NCBI GenBank assembly: GCA_964560145.1
Contig: CAZLKS010000005.1
Span: 1 to 39,757, forward strand
DNA from: JAHFLF01 sp964560145
GTDB lineage: Bacteria; Patescibacteriota; Minisyncoccia; UBA6257; 1-14-0-10-44-23
Reading direction: 5' to 3'
DNA: 39,757 nucleotides
Shown here: positions 9,628-17,738 of the stretch, piece by piece
Numbering within the stretch: position 1 is the first letter of the stretch
How the letters are laid out: the number at the start of each line of letters is the position of its first letter
The notes under the pieces: model-generated
The model's database searches: none
What the model saw: the letters and a program-made list of their open reading frames with translations, nothing else
What the model was told of the DNA's origin: nothing
Made by a program: the position numbers and the translations under genes

Positions 9628-9653
9628 ATTCGTACATTTTCGTATTTCGTAGC
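9211..9653. mobile_element. Family 2 palindrome with a nuclease ORF in its loop
   Basis: The left arm (9211-9245) is built from GCTACGAAATACGAAA, TACGAAAG and TACGAAC words. The right arm (9621-9653) is its reverse complement, ending TTTTCGTATTTCGTAGC. Between them lies only the GxxExxY ORF. ORF-less copies of the same palindrome are at 32804-32892 and 34047-34190, and a decayed one at 31661-31745. The layout suggests a mobile unit with a coding copy and short non-autonomous copies. No target-site duplication was found by eye. Confidence 0.75.
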
Positions 9654-9663
9654 ATCACCACTC

Positions 9664-10062
9664 ATGCAATTCCAAGTTCCACAATTCATCGACATTGAAG
9701 ACAAAATCTTTGGGCCGCTTACGCTCAAGCAGTTCCTTTATCTTGCTGGAGCGGGCGCCTTTAGTTTCATTCTTTTCTTTGCCCTGCAAACGCCGGTGTG
9801 GATTGGCATCAGCGTCTTACTGTTCGCTATCGCCGGAACGCTTGCCTTCATAAAGTATAATGGGCAGACCATGCTAACTATTGGGGCTTCATTCTTTAGG
9901 TACTTATGGCTGCCAAAGTTCTATCTCTGGAAATACAGCTCACCACAAAAAGAGCTACCGACAATTCATACGCTTCCATCAGAAAATGGACAGGTAAATG
10001 GCGGACCGTTAAAAAATCTGCTCTTGAAGTTCAATACTGCGCGCGGCGCCGTAAATCGATAG
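9664..10062 (+). CDS. PrgI family protein
   Basis: 132 aa, matching the PrgI family of small membrane proteins that accompany VirB4 ATPases in Gram-positive and Patescibacteria type IV secretion loci. The N-terminus MQFQVPQFIDIEDKIFGPLT is characteristic. Two adjacent transmembrane helices follow (about 23-43 and 46-64), then a cytoplasmic tail. It is comparable to VirB3. The ATG lies 10 bp after the repeat arm at 9653. The stop abuts the stop of the convergent gene at 10063 with no gap, so rightward transcription of the locus is broken here. Confidence 0.85.
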   Translation: MQFQVPQFIDIEDKIFGPLTLKQFLYLAGAGAFSFILFFALQTPVWIGISVLLFAIAGTLAFIKYNGQTMLTIGASFFRYLWLPKFYLWKYSSPQKELPTIHTLPSENGQVNGGPLKNLLLKFNTARGAVNR

Positions 10063-10452
10063 CTAACCGCTCACGCCGCCGACATACTTAAGTCGCGTAG
10101 CACCTTTTTTGTCTTGGCAGCCTTTGTGAATTCGCGTACCGCAAGACATTTTTTCATCACCACCACCTAAAATGGGGCCGCCGCTCATAAAGAAAGACCC
10201 AACCTTAATTTTGGGCGGCTTGCTGAAGCTATAAATAAAGTCTCCGCCGAATGGCCCAGCGACGGATATCATAACTCCTAAATCATCACAGATGCACGGC
10301 GTTATCTTTGAGATAATGCCGCCAAAACCAGAGCCGCCTTCTTCCATTTTCGGAAGAATCTTTTGTATTGCCTGTGCCGAAGATGGAATAGAGGCACCAA
10401 GAACTAATAATCCGACAGCTGCAACGAAGCCTTGCAGGATTCTCTTACTCAT
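10063..10452 (-). CDS. Small secreted protein, convergent with prgI
   Basis: Not recognised. 129 aa with a signal peptide (MSKRILQGFVAAVGLLVLGA..., likely cleavage after SSAQA near residue 28). The mature part is glycine-rich and contains four cysteines (CICDD in the middle, C and C near the end), which could form disulphides outside the cell. It starts 3 bp after the upstream minus-strand gene (10456-11406), so the two form a small operon turned against the rest of the locus. It may be an exported structural or pilus-associated component, but there is no motif for that. Confidence 0.7.
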   Translation of the reverse strand: MSKRILQGFVAAVGLLVLGASIPSSAQAIQKILPKMEEGGSGFGGIISKITPCICDDLGVMISVAGPFGGDFIYSFSKPPKIKVGSFFMSGGPILGGGDEKMSCGTRIHKGCQDKKGATRLKYVGGVSG

Positions 10453-10455
10453 ACG

Positions 10456-11406
10456 TTATTTATAAAAAGTGAAATTAAGCACGGCGACCGAACTCTCGCC
10501 GAGAGGATTAGAAACAACGACACCAAGCGGGAACTCGACATCAACCCCTGTAAGCGTTTCAGGCGCAAATGCCAAACCCTCCATGAGTGGTGGGAGGACA
10601 ATCGAAAGCGTTCTCCCGTCAGGAGAGGCAACGTTATTGAAAAGCTGAGCGCCGACAAGAATTTTGTTTACAGGAAGCTGGCTAAATCCTGAGCCGATGA
10701 TAGTAATCGTGGCTCCATATCCGCCGCGAGAAGGGGATAGCTGACTAATATTCGGTCCAGTCAACGAATCGGTAGAAGCGGCGCCAGAGCCCACAACACG
10801 AAGCTTAAGCTTGTTACTACCTCTTCCGTCTCCGGCAATCACTTGTACCTGATGAACGCCCGAAGTTACCTCTGACGGCACCGTAAAGACTGCGGCGTGT
10901 AGATTGTTGGGATGCGCAAAGACCGGAATAGTCTTTGTATCGAAAACGACCGCTTTAAGACTCCTCCCTAGCTCGTAGCCATAGACCGTAATCGATTCTC
11001 CAGGGTAAGCAACGGTTGTCGAGAATGAGGATATTGTTAACTTCTCGGCAGCGCCCCGCCCGCCGCCTGCCAACAAAGCATTGAGCTTTTGTCTTGTCTT
11101 CTCGCCAACAAAGCCGGTTCCAGAAACTAATCCGCTTGGCGCTAAAATCTCACCAGCATACAACTCTTGAAAACGAACAATGGCTTGTTTTGTCTTTGCT
11201 CCAAAGTAGGTCGACTCTTGGCCGGGGGATCCTGAGCCCACCTCGGCAATTCTTGTTGCAGGGTCTTCATTTAAAAGCTTCTGTAGCGCCAGGACATCAG
11301 CACCAACATCTCCAGGGCGTAAAGAACGAACGAACACCTCGCCAGCGGAAGCCAATGCCGGAACGACGACAACACCGAGAGTCAACAATAAAATAATGCG
11401 ACGCAT
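10456..11406 (-). CDS. Secreted peptidoglycan-binding and IPT/TIG-domain protein
   Basis: 316 aa. An N-terminal signal peptide (ends ALASAGE) is followed by a PG_binding_1-type domain (about 27-110), with LRPGDVGADVLALQKLL and FGAKTKQAIVRFQELY. Two immunoglobulin-like IPT/TIG modules follow; the second begins GPNISQLSPSRGGYGATITIIGSGF. The domains suggest a wall-attached protein. Together with the small secreted gene downstream it may anchor the secretion apparatus or a pilus in the cell wall. A TATACT box lies 8 nt before its ATG, so the mRNA should be leaderless. The IS30 element lies immediately upstream. Confidence 0.82.
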   Translation of the reverse strand: MRRIILLLTLGVVVVPALASAGEVFVRSLRPGDVGADVLALQKLLNEDPATRIAEVGSGSPGQESTYFGAKTKQAIVRFQELYAGEILAPSGLVSGTGFVGEKTRQKLNALLAGGGRGAAEKLTISSFSTTVAYPGESITVYGYELGRSLKAVVFDTKTIPVFAHPNNLHAAVFTVPSEVTSGVHQVQVIAGDGRGSNKLKLRVVGSGAASTDSLTGPNISQLSPSRGGYGATITIIGSGFSQLPVNKILVGAQLFNNVASPDGRTLSIVLPPLMEGLAFAPETLTGVDVEFPLGVVVSNPLGESSVAVLNFTFYK

Positions 11407-11414
11407 ATACCCAT

Positions 11415-11420
11415 AGTATA
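11415..11420 (-). promoter_or_regulatory. -10 box giving a leaderless transcript of the PG-binding gene
   Basis: On the minus strand TATACT ends 8 nt before the ATG at 11406, so the expected start point falls on or next to the start codon. Any -35 would lie inside the IS30 left end, so the element may have supplied or destroyed it. Confidence 0.55.
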
Positions 11421-12467
11421 CCCCTTAATTGATGATTTCATTCATTCCGTAATGAATCAGGACACTCTGGTGTAGAGTGTCCATATGAGAAAATCGTCAA
11501 AAATCAAACAATTAGAACGCTCAGAAATCAGCATCCTTCTCTCTAAGGGATACAGTTGCCGAGCCATTGCGAGAGTAATGGCGAGGAGTCCTAATACAAT
11601 CAGCGCTGAGATTGTGCGCAACACTGTTGGCGGCGTGTACGATTCGAAGAAGGCAGAAGCGAAGGCCCGGGTCAGGCTCAGGTACCGCCGGTTCCAGTGG
11701 CGCAAAATCAACCAAGATGATGAGCTAAGGTTGTACATCATCCGGGGACTCCGGAAGCATTGGAACCCGGACGAGATCAGCGGAAAGATGAGGGAAGACG
11801 GGGAACCATTTTTCGCCTCCAAGACCGCGATATACGAATGGCTGTACTCAGCCCGGGGGCAGCGGTACTGCCCATTGCTGTACAGCAAACGGTACCTTCC
11901 CAGAAAAAGAAAACCAAAAAAGGCCAGAGTCATGATTCCAGGGAGAATATCAATTGAAATGAGGCCTCAAGGGGCAACCAACCGTACCCGATACGGCCAT
12001 TGGGAGGGAGATGCCATGGTTTCAGGGCTCCGGGGTACCGGAGCCCTGGCGGTCGGCTCGGAGCGCAAGAGCAGATTAGTACGGGCGCATGTGGTCAGGT
12101 CGCTTTCTCCGAAACCGTACGCTAGGACCCTGGAGCAGATGACTAAGGGATGTTTGGTGAAGACCTGGTCGTTCGACAACGGGATTGAGAACCGGGAACA
12201 CGAATCTTTGGCTGCTCCCGCCTTCTTCTGTGATTCATATTCTTCGTGGCAGAAGGGAGGAGTGGAGAACGCCAACAAGATGATTAGGAGGTATCTGCCC
12301 AAGGGAACTAATTTTGCAAAGGTATCCCAGGAGACCGTTGACCGGATCATCTCCATCATCAATGAGAAACCGCGGAAGATCCTAGGATACAAAACCGCCC
12401 GCGAGGTCGCGCGGGCGGTGGGAGTGATACAATGAATACAATTAAGTGGGTGTCCTGATTAAGGGGT
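11420..12467 (+). mobile_element. IS30-family insertion sequence
   Basis: The ends carry ACCCCTTAAT (11420-11429) and its complement ATTAAGGGGT (12458-12467). Inside these, AATCAGGACACTC (11455-11467) matches the right-end GTGTCCTGATT (12450-12460). On the right the two words are contiguous. On the left they are separated by 28 bp that contain a hairpin (ATTCATT/AATGAAT). A second perfect hairpin, GGACACTCT/AGAGTGTCC (11460-11482), ends 2 bp before the transposase ATG and could block read-in translation. I see no clear flanking duplication. It sits between the divergent PG-binding and TraC-like genes. Confidence 0.8.
11485..12435 (+). CDS. IS30-family DDE transposase
   Basis: 316 aa, full length for the family. 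An N-terminal helix-turn-helix (SEISILLSKGYSCRAIARVMARSPNTISAEI) binds the terminal repeats. The DDE catalytic residues are visible: first Asp in YGHWEGDAM (about residue 175), second in SFDNGIEN (about 231), and Glu in GGVENANKMIRRY (about 261). The motifs HWNPDEISGKM and ETVDRIISIINEKPRKILGYKTA are typical. The frame is intact and the element looks potentially active. The start is the first ATG after the inner hairpin. Confidence 0.95.
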   Translation: MRKSSKIKQLERSEISILLSKGYSCRAIARVMARSPNTISAEIVRNTVGGVYDSKKAEAKARVRLRYRRFQWRKINQDDELRLYIIRGLRKHWNPDEISGKMREDGEPFFASKTAIYEWLYSARGQRYCPLLYSKRYLPRKRKPKKARVMIPGRISIEMRPQGATNRTRYGHWEGDAMVSGLRGTGALAVGSERKSRLVRAHVVRSLSPKPYARTLEQMTKGCLVKTWSFDNGIENREHESLAAPAFFCDSYSSWQKGGVENANKMIRRYLPKGTNFAKVSQETVDRIISIINEKPRKILGYKTAREVARAVGVIQ

Positions 12468-12515
12468 GAATTTAGGTTTCAGGAGGTCACACTGTGATAT
12501 ACTATAAATACTTGT

Positions 12516-13202
12516 ATGGCAACTGACTCTAAAAACGCCCTCCCCACTCAACAATTCATAAATGTTAAGGGTGTCAAAAATGGCGTCCTTATTTTGAAGG
12601 ACGGCGGACTTCGCCAAATCCTGCTGGTTTCTGGCCTGAACTTTGATTTGAAATCGGAAGACGAACAAAATGCTATCACCTTCTCGTATCAGAACTTCTT
12701 AAACTCACTGAATTTTTCGTTGCAAATCTTCGTACACTCACGCCGAGTAAACATTGAAGGATATATCGAGAACTTGAAGAAAATTGAGGCCGAGGAGACG
12801 AATCCGCTTTTAAAGACTCAAATCGCTGAATATGGCGAGTTCATCAAATCGTTTACCAGCCAAAACGCAATCATGAACAAGAGCTTCTTCGTTGTTGTTC
12901 CATTTGATGGCATTAGAATACCAGGAGCACAAGCTTCAGGAAGCTTCTTGCGTGATTTGTTCAGCGGCAGCAAGAAGAGTACTACTGCGCAAGAAGAAGA
13001 CGAGAAGACCTTTAACCAGCAAGCGGGACAACTCGCACAACGAACTGAGCAGGTGATAACCGGCCTAGCTCAGGTTGGACTGCGCTCTGTTGCGCTGCGC
13101 GACGACGAAATCATTGAACTTCTGTATAACCTCTATAACCCCGAATCAATCGAGAAGAAAGGGCTCAACTTGAGCAATGATAAACAAGGAGTTAATGCAT
13201 AA
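12516..13202 (+). CDS. TraC/VirB4 N-terminal-like protein
   Basis: 228 aa, resembling the N-terminal (pre-ATPase) domain of VirB4/TraC proteins: a strand-rich start (FINVKGVKNGVLILKDGGLRQILLVSG), then a conserved FLNSLNFSLQIFVHSRRVNIEGYI segment. No Walker motifs. The ATPase half is encoded by the next gene, which starts 14 bp later in another frame. Two-gene arrangements like this are usual in Patescibacteria as I recall, so it is probably not a frameshift. A TGATATACT box lies at 12495-12503 with a second AT-rich box (TATAAA) after it, so the leader is very short and has no SD. Confidence 0.75.
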   Translation: MATDSKNALPTQQFINVKGVKNGVLILKDGGLRQILLVSGLNFDLKSEDEQNAITFSYQNFLNSLNFSLQIFVHSRRVNIEGYIENLKKIEAEETNPLLKTQIAEYGEFIKSFTSQNAIMNKSFFVVVPFDGIRIPGAQASGSFLRDLFSGSKKSTTAQEEDEKTFNQQAGQLAQRTEQVITGLAQVGLRSVALRDDEIIELLYNLYNPESIEKKGLNLSNDKQGVNA

Positions 13203-13216
13203 AGGCTCAACACACC

Positions 13217-14929
13217 ATGGACGAGAACATAAAAAACATTATCGCTCCGGCAGCACTCGAAATCGCCACCGACCACATCAAGATTGGCAACAAGTACGCC
13301 AAAACGTTCTTTATGTTCACGTACCCACGCTACTTATCAACTGGCTGGTTTTCGCCAATTATAAATTTCCCAGACCTTCTCGATATTAGCATTGTCATCA
13401 ACCCCGTTGACTCTGCTGCCGCACTCAAGAGTCTCCGTAAAAAAGCTACGCAGGTTGAAGCTCAACTTATAGAGCGCGAAAGCAAAGGAATGATTCGCGA
13501 CCCAATACTAGAAACTGCGCGCGCAGACATCGAAAGCCTCCGTGACGGACTCCAGCAGGGGAGAGAGAGCTTCTTCGGCGTTGGAGTATACATCACGATG
13601 TATGCCAGTAGCCTTGAGGACCTTGAAAAGCTTCAGGGCAGAATCACCAATCTTCTTGAAAGTAGACTTATTTACATCAAGCCAACGCTCTTCCAAGAAA
13701 TCGAGGGCTTAACCTCCGTCTTGCCGCTTGGTATCGACCAGATAAATATCACTACGCAACTCAACTCCGGCCCGATTAGCTCTTTCTTCCCGTTCATCAG
13801 CCTGAACATGACCAGTGAACAGGGAATTCTCTATGGAATCAATCGCCACAACAATTCTCTCGTTATCTTTGACCGTTTCAGCCTTGAGAACGCAAATATG
13901 GTCATCTTCGCAAAGTCAGGCTCCGGTAAGTCGTATGCGGCAAAGCTTGAAGCGCTCCGACTACTAATGACTGGCGTCGGCGTGATGATTATTGACCCAG
14001 AGAATGAATACGAGAAGTTAGCTACAGCTGTTGGTGGTAGCTACTTTAACATCTCGCTGACCAGCGCCAATCACATTAATCCGTTTGAGATTCCGGTCAT
14101 TCCGCCTGACGAAGATCCAGCCGAGATTCTGCGAAGCCACATCGTGAGTCTGACCGGACTCATTAAGCTCATGGTTGGTGCAACGACCTCAGAAGAAGAC
14201 ACGCTTCTTGACCGTGCACTATCTGAAACCTATGCTTCGCGCGAAATAGTCCCTGGCAAAGACTTTAGTAAATCGACACCGCCGCTCTTGAAAGACCTGG
14301 AGACCATTCTGCGAAACATGGATGGCGGTAAATCAGTTGCTGATCGCTTATATCGATTCACCGAGGGTAGCTTTGCCGGCTTTACCAATCAACCGACCAA
14401 CGTTGACCTTCACAATCGACTGATTGTCTTCTCGATGCGTGACCTTGAAGATGAGCTGCGCCCAATTGCTATGTACATCATCTTGAACTTCATTTGGAGC
14501 CTCATCCGTTCAGAGTTCAAGAAACGCATTGTGATGATTGATGAAGCTTGGATTCTTATGAAAAACCGCGATAGTGCGACCTTCCTCTTCGGACTCGTGA
14601 AGCGAGCTCGAAAATACTATCTTGGTATTACCACCATCACGCAAGACGTAGAGGACTTCCTTCTTTCTCCGTATGGCCGTCCGATTATCACCAACTCAAC
14701 CATTCAGCTGCTGCTCAAACAAGCGCCAGCAATGATGGATACTCTCGCCAAGACCTTCAACCTATCAGAAGGGGAGCGCGGACTACTCGTCGAGGCTGGC
14801 ATTGGACAAGGACTCTTTTTCGCGGGCCAAAACCATGTCGCTATGCAGATTGTCGCCTCCTATCCCGAGCACCAACTTATCACCACGAACCCTGAAGAAC
14901 TATTGAAAGCGGCACAAGAGTCAGTGTAA
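13217..14929 (+). CDS. virB4: VirB4-family secretion ATPase
   Basis: The 570-aa motor ATPase of type IV secretion or pilus systems, working at the inner membrane on pilin and channel assembly. Walker A is AKSGSGKSYAAK (about residues 231-242), Walker B is IVMIDEAWIL (about 436-445), and the arginine-rich FGLVKRARKYYLGITTITQDVEDF and NSTIQLLLKQ segments follow, as in VirB4 and TraC. The N-terminal 200 residues carry the remaining part of the pre-ATPase domain. Together with the preceding gene it makes up one full VirB4. No VirD4 coupling protein or relaxase is present in the window. Confidence 0.92.
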   Translation: MDENIKNIIAPAALEIATDHIKIGNKYAKTFFMFTYPRYLSTGWFSPIINFPDLLDISIVINPVDSAAALKSLRKKATQVEAQLIERESKGMIRDPILETARADIESLRDGLQQGRESFFGVGVYITMYASSLEDLEKLQGRITNLLESRLIYIKPTLFQEIEGLTSVLPLGIDQINITTQLNSGPISSFFPFISLNMTSEQGILYGINRHNNSLVIFDRFSLENANMVIFAKSGSGKSYAAKLEALRLLMTGVGVMIIDPENEYEKLATAVGGSYFNISLTSANHINPFEIPVIPPDEDPAEILRSHIVSLTGLIKLMVGATTSEEDTLLDRALSETYASREIVPGKDFSKSTPPLLKDLETILRNMDGGKSVADRLYRFTEGSFAGFTNQPTNVDLHNRLIVFSMRDLEDELRPIAMYIILNFIWSLIRSEFKKRIVMIDEAWILMKNRDSATFLFGLVKRARKYYLGITTITQDVEDFLLSPYGRPIITNSTIQLLLKQAPAMMDTLAKTFNLSEGERGLLVEAGIGQGLFFAGQNHVAMQIVASYPEHQLITTNPEELLKAAQESV

Positions 14930-14951
14930 GGCGGAGGCTGCGGAAGTGTAG

Positions 14952-14957
14952 TACAAT
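14952..14957 (+). promoter_or_regulatory. -10 box for a leaderless transcript
   Basis: TACAAT ends 7 nt before the ATG at 14965, so transcription should begin on the start codon. It could give the last three T4SS-like genes a promoter of their own. Confidence 0.5.
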
Positions 14958-14964
14958 AATCTAT

Positions 14965-15639
14965 ATGCAATCTGCGTTTGCTCTTCGGGCGACTGTTCTG
15001 GCTGGCATAGTATTTCTTACTCTACTTTTTGTTTCACCGGCTCATGCCGCAACGAGAGCTTTTATTACTTGGCAAGCGACAACCGCTGTACCGGCGGGCT
15101 ATTTTGGCCGCGTTCTTCCTAATCGAACCTCACCTATTTCAGTAGCGGTATTCGCTACGACAGATGACTCTCTTGTTAATCTCAGTAAAGCAATGATTAA
15201 GTGGTACGTAAATGACGAATTCCTCATCAGCGGTATCGGCCGTACTACAATTTCTTTAGCACCTGAAAATCCACCGGCAAAAACATTGGTTGTTCGAGCG
15301 GTGATTAAAGATTCAGAAGCCGCACCAAGTGAAGTTACCGCCTCCGTCTCAATTCCGCGCACCTACCCAACGCTCGTAGTGCCGCTCCAGCAGCAGCAAG
15401 CACTCAGAAGCGAACGCCTAGTGATGCGGGCTATTCCTTTTTTCTTCAGCCAAACCGATGAGCCGCTTCAATATCGATGGCGAGTGAACGACCGCATCCG
15501 CTCAATCATTAATGACGTTTTAGTACTCGACACCTCTGCCTCTGGAGAAAATCAGGTAGTGCAGGTTTTTGTTGATGCTACCCACCCCAAAAACATCGTC
15601 GAAACTGCCGCCACAGAACTAACAGTTCGCATCCCATAA
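14965..15639 (+). CDS. Secreted beta-rich protein of the T4SS-like locus
   Basis: Not recognised. 224 aa with a signal peptide ending SPAHAATR (cleavage near residue 28). The mature part reads as two immunoglobulin-like beta domains: the first about 30-130, with IKWYVNDEFLISGIG, the second about 135-224, with LQYRWRVNDRI. These resemble the beta-sandwich modules of extracellular proteins. It starts directly at a -10 box and ends 1 bp before the VirB2-like gene, so the two are coupled. A surface or pilus-associated role is likely from context. Confidence 0.7.
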   Translation: MQSAFALRATVLAGIVFLTLLFVSPAHAATRAFITWQATTAVPAGYFGRVLPNRTSPISVAVFATTDDSLVNLSKAMIKWYVNDEFLISGIGRTTISLAPENPPAKTLVVRAVIKDSEAAPSEVTASVSIPRTYPTLVVPLQQQQALRSERLVMRAIPFFFSQTDEPLQYRWRVNDRIRSIINDVLVLDTSASGENQVVQVFVDATHPKNIVETAATELTVRIP

Positions 15640-15640
15640 T

Positions 15641-16600
15641 ATGTCACACCGCCCTCGCTTACTCATACCTCTTCTCGCTGCGATAGCACTCACTAGTAGC
15701 GTCTTTTTACTACTTCCAACTCATACGCACGCTGCTGAATCCGTAAATCTTATTGTTCCAATTCCAGTTGTTGGCGGCGACCCAGTCACCACCGTTCCCG
15801 CCAATCCCGCCTCGTACGTAAAGAGTATCTACGAATGGGGGATAGGCCTTGCAGCGCTCCTTGCTATGGGACAGCTCGTTTTAGGCGGCGTGCAGTATGT
15901 TATTTCGGCCGGCATGCCTTCGGCTAAACACAGCGCCGAAGAAAGAATGACTAGCGCTGTTACCGGGCTCGTTATCCTGCTTTGTATTGTTATCATCTTG
16001 ACCGCAATTAATCCGTCGCTAGCGATTATTCAATTGCCGACAGTCGACAAGATAGTTCTACAGGGAACAGAGCCAGAGGTCATAGAAAAGGCAGCGGCTG
16101 TGAACGACCAAAAAAATACAGCTGCAGCAACCGCTCGGAACCAGCTCACGGGAAAATACCTTCAAGCATATAAAGCTATGAAGGGCGAGATTGACCAGCA
16201 AATCAGCCGCACCGATGACGACCTGCAGGAAATAATCGGAGATGTAGACATCGCCGGACCTGGAGTTGACGATGTTGATGACGTGGATATGCCCCTCAGC
16301 CGTTTAAGAACGCTCGTCTCTACTAATCAGGTAGTCATAAAAGCTAGCGCAAAAGGCTACGATGACTTCTATGAATACGCCCAGCTTGTGCTAGAGGCAT
16401 ACCAGAAAGGCAACAAAGAAGAGGTCGCTGGCTACGGCGGTGCGATAACTGCAGCGGTGAACTATGCTTTGAACTGTCTCGACAAAGACGTCGATTGTAA
16501 AACACCTAAGAATCACGACGACGTAGAACGACTTTTACTTCTTATGTCGGTTGTTCAACCGGATTCAATTCGTAATATCATCTTAAACGGCACCCCTTAA
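15641..16600 (+). CDS. VirB2/TrbC-like two-helix membrane protein with extended tail
   Basis: 319 aa. The signal peptide ends THTHAAES (about residue 32). Two hydrophobic helices follow (about 65-92 and 104-128), flanking the polar segment SAGMPSAKHSAEERM. This is the pattern of VirB2/TrbC-type pilins in Patescibacteria loci. Unlike a classical pilin of about 100 aa, it continues with a further 190-residue charged domain rich in Asp and Lys (IAGPGVDDVDDVDM). It starts 1 bp after the previous stop and ends 1 bp before the next start, so three genes are tightly linked. Confidence 0.72.
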   Translation: MSHRPRLLIPLLAAIALTSSVFLLLPTHTHAAESVNLIVPIPVVGGDPVTTVPANPASYVKSIYEWGIGLAALLAMGQLVLGGVQYVISAGMPSAKHSAEERMTSAVTGLVILLCIVIILTAINPSLAIIQLPTVDKIVLQGTEPEVIEKAAAVNDQKNTAAATARNQLTGKYLQAYKAMKGEIDQQISRTDDDLQEIIGDVDIAGPGVDDVDDVDMPLSRLRTLVSTNQVVIKASAKGYDDFYEYAQLVLEAYQKGNKEEVAGYGGAITAAVNYALNCLDKDVDCKTPKNHDDVERLLLLMSVVQPDSIRNIILNGTP

Positions 16601-16601
16601 C

Positions 16602-17738
16602 ATGATTCGTAAGATTCTTCTCATCTTAGTAATACTCATACTTCTTGCCGGCGGAGCCTACGCGATTTTTCTTTTCGGTGGTAAGAAGACACCGCCACAA
16701 GTCGTGGCTCCGGTTGCCCAGAACGAGACTCCCGTTGTTCTAATGGAGCCATTACCAGCGGAAGAACCGGAATCTCCCTTGACCGTGGTCACTAGTGAGG
16801 AGGTGTTCGATTACTGGATAAACCGTCTCGATGGTCAGATTTACTACATCACAAGTGACGGAACCATCAAGCGAGCCGACAAGAATGGCAATCCGTCCAC
16901 CATTAGCTCGTCTCACTTCAGTGGGGGAGTTGGCGGAGTCTTTGCCTCATCACGAGGAGATGCTGTTTTGATTTCGAGCGCCAATCCAATCGCCCCTGAG
17001 TTCAAAATATTCGACGTGGAGAGAGCTGCTTGGCGAGCACTTCCAGTGGGAACCACAGCCGCCTCTTGGAGCCCCTCAAGCCCGACGAATGAGGTCGCAT
17101 TCTTAAAAACAGTTGCTAAAAAGGAAGGTGGCACCCCTGTAAGTTCCCTAAACATCTACACTTTATCAAAAGGCACCTCGCGGCAAGTCTTTGAGATGCC
17201 TTACTACGACCTATCAATTGACTGGATTACGCCATCGATAATCTCTTTCTCGCAAAAACCAACACGTGAAGCAGTTGGGTCAATCTGGCAGTACAATCTT
17301 CAGAAAAAAACCTTGCGCCCGCTGCTGATTGAACGAACTGGTCTTTGGTCTTCGTGGCAAGCAGCAAGCTCTATTCATTACGACGTTACCAATGGGCTCT
17401 ACCTACTAAGCGCTCAAGGCACCGAGACCAGGCTTCCATTTTTCAGTCTACCGACCAAGTGCACTCAGGAGGCGCTTCAATTATACTGCGCAGTACCGAA
17501 GGGGGACTTCGATGAGGGCTCACTCCCTGACAGCTACATTCAAAGAGCTGTAATGACGAGCGATGTTTTCACGGCAACCTCGCTCTCCGAACTGCCGCGC
17601 TTCTCCTCATCAAAAGTATTACTCGAAAAAAACGGCCCAGCGATTGATGCTTGGCACCTTGTTAAGGCTGGACCAAGGCTCTACTTCATCAATCGTTACG
17701 ACCAAAAAGTCTACGCTTTGCGCGTCTTGACCGACTAG
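16602..17738 (+). CDS. Anchored protein with a predicted beta-propeller-like domain
   Basis: 378 aa. One N-terminal transmembrane helix (about 5-27) is followed by a short acidic and proline-rich linker. A roughly 290-residue domain with repeated blade-like units comes next, such as IYYITSDGTIKRADKNG and WSPSSPTNEVAFLKT, resembling TolB or WD40-like propellers. No catalytic motif is seen. It is the last gene of the T4SS-like locus, and its stop overlaps the convergent jag stop by 4 bp. It may be an envelope scaffold, but this is inferred only from the fold-like pattern. Confidence 0.68.
   Translation: MIRKILLILVILILLAGGAYAIFLFGGKKTPPQVVAPVAQNETPVVLMEPLPAEEPESPLTVVTSEEVFDYWINRLDGQIYYITSDGTIKRADKNGNPSTISSSHFSGGVGGVFASSRGDAVLISSANPIAPEFKIFDVERAAWRALPVGTTAASWSPSSPTNEVAFLKTVAKKEGGTPVSSLNIYTLSKGTSRQVFEMPYYDLSIDWITPSIISFSQKPTREAVGSIWQYNLQKKTLRPLLIERTGLWSSWQAASSIHYDVTNGLYLLSAQGTETRLPFFSLPTKCTQEALQLYCAVPKGDFDEGSLPDSYIQRAVMTSDVFTATSLSELPRFSSSKVLLEKNGPAIDAWHLVKAGPRLYFINRYDQKVYALRVLTD

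Noticed and set aside
13190..13220. VirB4 broken by a frameshift
   Set aside because: The first part has a natural stop and the second its own ATG 14 bp later. Separate TraC-N and VirB4 genes are usual in these bacteria as I recall, so I treat them as two genes, though an ancient split cannot be excluded.
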